NCBI GenBank assembly: GCA_013322215.1
Contig: JAAMEZ010000014.1
Location: forward strand, 186,001-250,000
Length of the DNA: 64,000 nucleotides
Source of the DNA: Martinezella rhizogenes
Lineage (GTDB): Bacteria > Pseudomonadota > Alphaproteobacteria > Rhizobiales > Rhizobiaceae
Direction of reading: 5' to 3'
Part shown: positions 59,151-64,000 of the stretch, piece after piece
How positions within the stretch are numbered: position 1 is the stretch's first letter
Layout of the letters: each line of letters starts with the position of its first letter
Program-made: the position numbers and the translations under genes
The notes under the pieces: model-generated
Databases searched by the model: none
Told to the model about the DNA's origin: nothing
The model's input: the letters and a program-made list of their open reading frames with translations, nothing else

Positions 59151-59633
59151 TTGACACTCATCGAAACCCTAGTCTCCGTGAAGCCCGGCTCCGCGCTCGC
59201 CGAAGCCATGGAAAAGCGCGCGGAGATCCTGCGCCTGAGCGAGGCAGCCCATGATGCCGTGCTGCTGCCGCGTGATCCCGGCGGTCTCTCCTATGGACTT
59301 CGGGCAGCGCTTGCCGCCCGCATGGCCCGGCAAAATCAAAACGAGGCGCTCGCGCGCCACTACGACACCTTGGTCGCGCGAGCCAAAGAACCATCGACTG
59401 CTCCGCTCGCCGACCCCGACATGACCGTAGCGGACGAACGCACCGCCGAGATTGCTCGTCACGCCGACCGGCTGACCGTCGCACCGAGGGAGGCGACCCG
59501 AGCGCACATAGAAGCATTGCGCAGCACGGGCGTGACGGACGCCGACATCGTCCGGCTCTCCGAACTGGCCGCCTTCGTGAACTACCAGGTGCGCGTTATC
59601 GCGGGATTGGCACTGATCGGAGCAAGACAATGA
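59151..59633 (+). CDS. CMD domain protein, Avi_7170-like family, 160 aa
   Basis: The product resembles the small family named after A. vitis Avi_7170: LTLIETLVSVKPGSALAEAM, then SEAAHDAVLLPRDPGGLSYG and LRAALAARMARQNQNEALA. The carboxymuconolactone-decarboxylase-like part is at the C-terminus (VRLSELAAFVNYQVRVIAGL) but lacks the CxxC motif of AhpD. I use TTG at 59151, six bases after AGGAG; the ATG at 59100 has no ribosome-binding site. Stop and next start overlap (ATGA), so the protein is coupled to the CxxC-bearing partner and may act as its subunit. Confidence 0.85.
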   Translation: MTLIETLVSVKPGSALAEAMEKRAEILRLSEAAHDAVLLPRDPGGLSYGLRAALAARMARQNQNEALARHYDTLVARAKEPSTAPLADPDMTVADERTAEIARHADRLTVAPREATRAHIEALRSTGVTDADIVRLSELAAFVNYQVRVIAGLALIGARQ

Positions 59634-60205
59634 GCGAAGTCGTCCACGCTTTCACCACCAAGGTTCCCCGTTGGCAGCCCTATGTCGTTCCGGTCGACCT
59701 GGAGACTGCGACCGAAGAGCAGCGCGCGGCGATGCAGGTGACGCCGTCCAACAAGGGCATCTCACCCTATGTTCTGACACTTGCGCACGATCCGGAATCG
59801 CTTACGGTTCGCTCTCCCCTGTTCAATCTGATCATGTACGGAAAAGACGGGCTTGCCTCGAGCGAACGGGAACTGGGCGCGACGGCCGCATCTGTCGTCA
59901 ACCACTGCGTCTACTGCGCCGCGGTTCACGCTTCCCGGTTCATCAGCCAGACCAAAAGAACCGACGTGATCGAGGCAATCTTCGCGGACGGCCTCGATGC
60001 GGAACTCGACGAGCACCTGCAGGCGATCTTCGACTTTTCCGCACGCCTCTCGCCAACACCGCCCGAAGCCACTAAGGCCGATGCACAGGCATTGGCCGAT
60101 GTCGGCTTCTCTGAATTGGAATCCCTCGACCTCGTCCTGTCGTCAGCCATCTTCGGCTGGGCGAACCGCTTGATGCATACGCTCGGCGAGCCGGTGATTG
60201 ATTAG
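59630..60205 (+). CDS. Alkylhydroperoxidase (AhpD-like) protein, Avi_7169-like family, 191 aa
   Basis: A peroxidase-related CMD protein with the redox motif VNHCVYCAAVHASRF near residue 100, including CxxC and the following His. The flanks ELGATAASVV and FSARLSPTPPEATKADAQAL are typical. AhpD-like proteins use the two cysteines to reduce peroxides or other electrophiles. Together with the CMD partner it may detoxify a product of the divergent flavin monooxygenase. The pair is found with ABC transporters and monooxygenases in other rhizobia, to my knowledge. Confidence 0.9.
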   Translation: MSEVVHAFTTKVPRWQPYVVPVDLETATEEQRAAMQVTPSNKGISPYVLTLAHDPESLTVRSPLFNLIMYGKDGLASSERELGATAASVVNHCVYCAAVHASRFISQTKRTDVIEAIFADGLDAELDEHLQAIFDFSARLSPTPPEATKADAQALADVGFSELESLDLVLSSAIFGWANRLMHTLGEPVID

Positions 60206-60263
60206 CTCGGATAGATCAAGGGGGCTCCGGACGGCATCCGCGGCCCCGATGATCCGCGTGTCA

Positions 60264-60923
60264 TTACTTTCTGCCCATGCGACTGCGGAGGTTGCTGGCA
60301 AGGCCTCCCATCGTCTCTTGCCTGACGAGACCGAGTGCGGCGGCTACGTGCCACCAGCCATGATCTGCTTGCCGGACGATCGTGCATTCGGCACTCACCC
60401 CCATGTGATTACCCTCAAATGAATGGCCGACGGCAATATGGGCGACCTCTTCGGGAAGCCCCGTTACAAGGCAGACGTACATTCCGAAGACGGAGTGGCG
60501 AAACGTCGGCTGCCCCGCATCCGCCGGAAGGGCGGCCCAACGCTTTCTATTGGACGAATCGAATTCGTAAGGCTTGCCGACATCGTGGCACGCCGCGCCG
60601 GCAAGCAATATGGTCCAGTCAATGACGACCTCGGGATAGGCCTCCTCGAACTCGCGCGCGATGACGCTCGCGTAGCGGAATACGCCGCGGACGTGATCGG
60701 CCTGCGTGCCCTGTGTCAGGACCGGCGCCCCCGGATTGCCGTCGGGCGGGATATCCTTGATGCGCCTGAAATCCGAACAGCAGAGCGAGTAGCTCCATGC
60801 CTCGACCACCTTCGCACGGATTTCGGCATCGCCGATCTCGGCGATTTCGGGGAAGTCTTCGATTACGCTTGCTCTCGTCGCCTCGGTAATGGGTCGCCGT
60901 AATGTCGGATAATGGTAGGTCAT
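60264..60923 (-). CDS. HD-domain phosphohydrolase-like protein, 219 aa
   Basis: Metal-binding residues of the HD superfamily are visible: the first His in ADHVRGVFRYASV, the HD pair in LLAGAACHDVGKPYEF, and further His in FRHSVFGMYV and IAVGHSFEGNH. The family contains nucleotidases, phosphodiesterases and oxygenase-like enzymes; MIOX/PhnZ-type members are di-iron oxygenases. It overlaps the stop of the MFS gene (ATGA) and is therefore the last gene of the minus-strand group. The substrate is unknown; link with a carrier and a dehydrogenase suggests a catabolic enzyme and not a signalling one. Confidence 0.85.
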   Translation of the reverse strand: MTYHYPTLRRPITEATRASVIEDFPEIAEIGDAEIRAKVVEAWSYSLCCSDFRRIKDIPPDGNPGAPVLTQGTQADHVRGVFRYASVIAREFEEAYPEVVIDWTILLAGAACHDVGKPYEFDSSNRKRWAALPADAGQPTFRHSVFGMYVCLVTGLPEEVAHIAVGHSFEGNHMGVSAECTIVRQADHGWWHVAAALGLVRQETMGGLASNLRSRMGRK

Positions 60924-62227
60924 GCTGTGGCCGTTTCGCTTGCTTGCGGCGCAACCGGCGCCGGTAGGGGAAATTCCGGCAGGATAGGCTTCCTGGTCAT
61001 GGTGAGCGTCGCCGCGGCACCAACGAGAAGCAACACCGCCGCGATACCGAACGCCCAGTCATAGCCGCCCGTTGCGGCAACCACATAGCCGGTGATGATG
61101 GGCGCGATCAGTCCGAAAAGATTGCCGCCGAGTGCCGTGATGGCGATGACCCGTGAGACATCGCGGGGATCGCTCAAGAGGTCGCTGGCAAGCGTGAAAT
61201 TCAGCCCTGCACCCGTGGTCGAACCGGTCAGCACAAGCGTCAGGACGACAAGCAGTTCGGTAAGATTTCCAACCGAAGGCGCCAGGACGATCAGAAGGGA
61301 TAGGACCGCCATGACGGCGATGAAATTTCGCCGCTTGCCGTTGCGGACAGCTTCGGATGACAGAAGCCGATCGCTCGCGCGAGCAATGATGAGGCTGAGG
61401 ACGAGCGTAATCAAATAGGGGATGGCGGTAAGGTATCCTGTGCTCATGGTCGACAGCTCGCGGGTCGACTGCAGGAAGGTAGGCAGCCATGTCAGAAACA
61501 GATAGGCGGTATAGACCAGGCAGGCCTGCGTGATAACGAGCCCCCAAATGCTGCGCTGGGCGAAGAGGTGCCGGATCGTTGACGGCGACGCGGATGCGCT
61601 GGATCTCACGTCTCCGTTGCGTTCGCGCAAGATGGTGTCGCGCTCGACATCTGACAGCCACCGCGCGTCCTCGGGCGCCTTGTACCAATACATCCAGACG
61701 CCGAGCCAGACGAACCCAAGGATGCCGAGCAGCAAGAAACAGGCCCGCCAGCCGACGAATTCGACCAGACCTGCGGTGATGATCGCTCCGAGCGCAGGCC
61801 CGGCCGTGGAGCCGCCGTTGAACAGCGTGGTTACCACGCCGCGTTCGCGTTCGGGAAACCAGTCGCGGATCACACGTCCCGATGCCGGATAGGAGGTGGC
61901 CTCGCTCGCTCCCATGACCAGGCGCGCCACCAGGATCGAGGTGAATCCGCTGGCGGCGGAGGTCAAGGCTGTCGCGGCCGACCATATTGCGATGCCGCCG
62001 CCTATCATCTTCTTGACACCAATCTTCTCCAGAGCCAGGCCCAGCGGGATAAGGCAGATCACATAGGTCCAGAGGAAGCCGGAAAAGAGATAGCCCATCT
62101 GCACGGGCGAGAAGCCGTATTCGGCCGCTATCGGCTTCGAGGCAATCGAAAGCGCGATACGGTCGATGTAGTTGATGATGACGGCTGAAAAAATCAAACC
62201 AGCGATCCAGATCCGTTTATGATGCAT
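60920..62227 (-). CDS. MFS transporter, anion:cation symporter (ACS) type, 435 aa
   Basis: The first helix INYIDRIALSIASKPIAAEY and RLVMGASEATSYPASGRVIRD-type helix 4 (short form: MGASEATSYPASGRV) followed by WFPERERG are typical of the hexuronate/glucarate/phthalate carrier group. Twelve helices are seen. ATG at 62227 has AAGGGGAA upstream; the nine earlier codons are not preceded by a ribosome-binding site. It lies 42 bases after the SDR gene. Confidence 0.92.
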   Translation of the reverse strand: MHHKRIWIAGLIFSAVIINYIDRIALSIASKPIAAEYGFSPVQMGYLFSGFLWTYVICLIPLGLALEKIGVKKMIGGGIAIWSAATALTSAASGFTSILVARLVMGASEATSYPASGRVIRDWFPERERGVVTTLFNGGSTAGPALGAIITAGLVEFVGWRACFLLLGILGFVWLGVWMYWYKAPEDARWLSDVERDTILRERNGDVRSSASASPSTIRHLFAQRSIWGLVITQACLVYTAYLFLTWLPTFLQSTRELSTMSTGYLTAIPYLITLVLSLIIARASDRLLSSEAVRNGKRRNFIAVMAVLSLLIVLAPSVGNLTELLVVLTLVLTGSTTGAGLNFTLASDLLSDPRDVSRVIAITALGGNLFGLIAPIITGYVVAATGGYDWAFGIAAVLLLVGAAATLTMTRKPILPEFPLPAPVAPQASETATA

Positions 62228-62269
62228 GTCTTCCCCTTCCCTGTTCCCGTACACGAAATTCGTCTTCGT

Positions 62270-63037
62270 TCACGACGCCAGCCCGCCATCAACCGCATGG
62301 ATATGACCCGTAACGAAGCTGCTCATCCCTGAGGCCAGATAGAGCGCCACATTGGCGACCTCGACCGGATCGGCGTGACGCCCCAGGGGAATCTCCCGGT
62401 CGATCTGCTGGGTGACATTCACGCCATTGAGTGCCCCGATACGATCTTCGATGTCCTGCTGGAAACCATTGGCGATCGGTCCGGGATTGAGCGAGTTGAC
62501 CCGGATGCCCCGCGGGGCAAGAGCACGCGCAGCGGCCCGCACGACCCCAGTTTGCGCATGCTTGGCCGTGACATAGGCGATGTTCTGGCCTGCCCCCTCC
62601 CCGCCTCTCGTGCCGGCCATGCTTGAGGTTATGACAATGCTGCCACCATCGCGCATCCTGCGGGGACCATACTTGCATGCGAGGAAAGCGCCTTTCACGT
62701 GGATGTGGTAAGTGCGATCGAACGCTTCTTCGTCGTAATCTTCGAGCTCACCGATTGCTCCCTGGTTGCCGGCATTGCTGAAGAGGACGTCGATTGCTCC
62801 CCATTTGGCGGCTGCAGCATCGACATAGGCCCGCACCGTTTCCGCGTCCGAGACGTCGCCGGCGAAGATCTCGACGTCGGGTGATCCCAGCTGCGAGCGC
62901 GCGGCCCGCAGCGCATCGGTGTCGAGATCGACCAGAAGGATTTTGGCGCCGTGCTGCAGAAACAGGCGCGCCGATGCCAGGCCGACGCTACCGCTGCCGC
63001 CTGTGATGATGCAGGCCTTGTTATCAAGTAGCTTCAT
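62270..63037 (-). CDS. Short-chain dehydrogenase/reductase, 255 aa
   Basis: The classical SDR set is present: ITGGSGSVGLASARLF for the cofactor, NAGNQGAIG, the catalytic Ser in VITSSMAG and YVTAKHA with Tyr and Lys, then the PG motif in SLNPGPIANG. The acidic residue in LLVDLDTD after strand 2 favours NAD(H) over NADP(H). RBS GGAGAGGAG precedes the ATG at 63037. Its neighbours are an ABC permease pair of carbohydrate type and an ACS carrier, so it may oxidise a sugar alcohol or sugar acid. Confidence 0.92.
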   Translation of the reverse strand: MKLLDNKACIITGGSGSVGLASARLFLQHGAKILLVDLDTDALRAARSQLGSPDVEIFAGDVSDAETVRAYVDAAAAKWGAIDVLFSNAGNQGAIGELEDYDEEAFDRTYHIHVKGAFLACKYGPRRMRDGGSIVITSSMAGTRGGEGAGQNIAYVTAKHAQTGVVRAAARALAPRGIRVNSLNPGPIANGFQQDIEDRIGALNGVNVTQQIDREIPLGRHADPVEVANVALYLASGMSSFVTGHIHAVDGGLAS

Positions 63038-63067
63038 GGACTCCTCTCCCATCTGGTCAATCCTCAT

Positions 63068-63850
63068 CTACTTCACGCTGCCGGCGACAAAGCCACGGCC
63101 GAGTTGCTTGCGGATCAGCGCCAGTGCCACGATCGGCACGATGAAATAGATCGTCGACCCGGCAAAGATCTGACCGTAGAGCGGACCTTGAGGCGGTACG
63201 TAGCGCATCAGGAGCGGCAGAAAGGTCAGCGCATTGCGATCTGTCAGCACCAAAGCGAACAGGAACTCGTTCCAGCAAAAGCAGAAGATCAGGACGGCGG
63301 TGGTCAGGATCGGCCCCGCGGCAATCGGCAGGATGATCCGCCAGAGGATCGTCCAGGAATTTGCGCCGTCCAGCCGCGCCGCTTCGTCGATCGTCTCGGG
63401 GATCGCCGCAAAGAAACCCTGGATCATCCAAATGGCAAAAGGCAGCGAAAAGGTCAGATAGGTTGTGGTCAGACCGACGAGCGAGTCCAGGAACCCCGTA
63501 CTGCGGAAGAACAGGTAGAACGGAATGACCAGCACGATGCTCGGGATCATGCGCATTGCAAGAATGGCAAGCGCCAGGCGGTCGAACCGGCTTCCCAGAC
63601 GGGTCATGCCGAAGGCTGCCATCGACCCGAGCACGATCGAAACCAGCGTGCTTGCGGTCGCCGTCAGGAAAGAATGCCAAAGTGCGGCCCAGAACTGCTC
63701 CTGGGACAGGACGTCGCGATAGTTTTCCAGGCCGAGCCCCGGGCCGGCATCCGTCTGCACGGAGAAGGAGACAAACAGCGCCCAGAGCGGGGGAAGGATT
63801 GTAAGGGCGCAGGCGACCAAGGCGAGAGCATAGAGAAACTTGGTCTTCAT
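63068..63850 (-). CDS. Carbohydrate ABC transporter permease (MalG type), 260 aa
   Basis: An N-terminal helix (FLYALALVACALTILPPLWA) is followed by LGSMAAFGMTRLGSRFDRL and the EAA loop PETIDEAARLDGANSWTILW ending in ILPIAAGPI, diagnostic of MalG/UgpE-type permeases. It starts inside the stop of the upstream permease (ATGA overlap). The binding protein and ATPase are not in the window and must lie beyond 64000 or elsewhere. Confidence 0.94.
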   Translation of the reverse strand: MKTKFLYALALVACALTILPPLWALFVSFSVQTDAGPGLGLENYRDVLSQEQFWAALWHSFLTATASTLVSIVLGSMAAFGMTRLGSRFDRLALAILAMRMIPSIVLVIPFYLFFRSTGFLDSLVGLTTTYLTFSLPFAIWMIQGFFAAIPETIDEAARLDGANSWTILWRIILPIAAGPILTTAVLIFCFCWNEFLFALVLTDRNALTFLPLLMRYVPPQGPLYGQIFAGSTIYFIVPIVALALIRKQLGRGFVAGSVK

Positions 63851-64000
63851 GCCCGAGCTTCCTTGGTGCCAGTGCGATTGAGCGCTGCCATCAAGACAAG
63901 CACGAGCGCCATGATGACGACGAAGACGATGAGAGCAAGTGCCGCGCCCGAACCCATTTGAAAGCCCTGGAAGCTGGTGCTGTAGGCGTAGTAGTTCAGG
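63847..64000 (-). CDS. Carbohydrate ABC transporter permease (MalF/UgpA type), C-terminal fragment
   Basis: The last 50 or so codons of the gene lie in the window; the rest is beyond the edge. The fragment reads LNYYAYSTSFQGFQMGSGAA and continues into a final membrane helix (ALIVFVVIMALVLVLMAAL) and a short basic tail. That is the C-terminus of a MalF/UgpA-type permease, partner of the adjacent MalG-type protein. The stop overlaps the next start by four bases. Confidence 0.85.
   Translation of the reverse strand, partial: LNYYAYSTSFQGFQMGSGAALALIVFVVIMALVLVLMAALNRTGTKEARA

Noticed and set aside
1..64000. Insertion sequences, integrase or att sites that would mark islands
   Set aside because: No transposase or integrase motif, no flanking direct repeats and no tRNA were found on either strand.

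Overview
The window looks like accessory DNA, probably a plasmid or chromid, of a Rhizobium-type alphaproteobacterium (Rhizobiaceae). The pointers are high GC, dense one-directional ABC transporter operons with IclR, GntR and LysR regulators, a pair of carboxymuconolactone-decarboxylase-like proteins known from Agrobacterium vitis, and RcnR/CsoR-type metal regulators. I see no rRNA, tRNA, CRISPR, insertion sequence or replication gene. The assignment is inference; no marker gene is present.

Layout. 1-2.1 kb: three membrane proteins of unknown function, the first cut by the window edge. 2.3-12.0 kb: an IclR-controlled catabolic locus, with a polar amino acid ABC transporter on the minus strand and a divergent operon for an aminotransferase, a dihydroxyacetone-kinase-like protein, a DapA-family aldolase/lyase and an MFS transporter. 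Two matching palindromes lie in the shared promoter region. 12.3-13.6 kb: a small unknown gene behind a 25-bp perfect palindrome, then a CsoR/RcnR regulator with a YqaA-type membrane protein. 13.9-20.3 kb: a six-gene dipeptide-type ABC operon with an internal GntR regulator. 20.6-27.4 kb: a metal-resistance island (GNAT, RcnA exporter, second CsoR/RcnR regulator, DedA protein with a Cys/His tail, unknown duplicated protein, ChrB-like, NreB-like MFS, PAP2 phosphatase). Three near-identical G/C-tract operators, each lying between -35 and -10 elements, tie the first CsoR gene, the dipeptide-type operon and the resistance island into one probable regulon.

27.5-36.2 kb: a GH3 glycosidase, then an aromatic meta-cleavage cluster (ACMSD-like amidohydrolase, extradiol dioxygenase, FAD monooxygenase, MFS, FAH-family hydrolase) with a divergent GntR regulator. 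36.5-48.4 kb: the most unusual part, consisting of an orphan flagellar-hook-like protein, a 2630-residue protein built as 328 uninterrupted octapeptides, and a TPR plus GT41 (OGT/SPINDLY-type) glycosyltransferase. I propose these form a glycosylated surface or appendage system. 48.6-53.3 kb: a ribose-type sugar ABC operon. 53.5-60.2 kb: a LysR-led operon with a flavin monooxygenase and an amino-acid-type ABC transporter, divergent from the CMD/AhpD pair. 60.3-64 kb: HD protein, ACS-family MFS, short-chain dehydrogenase and the start of a carbohydrate ABC transporter that runs off the window.
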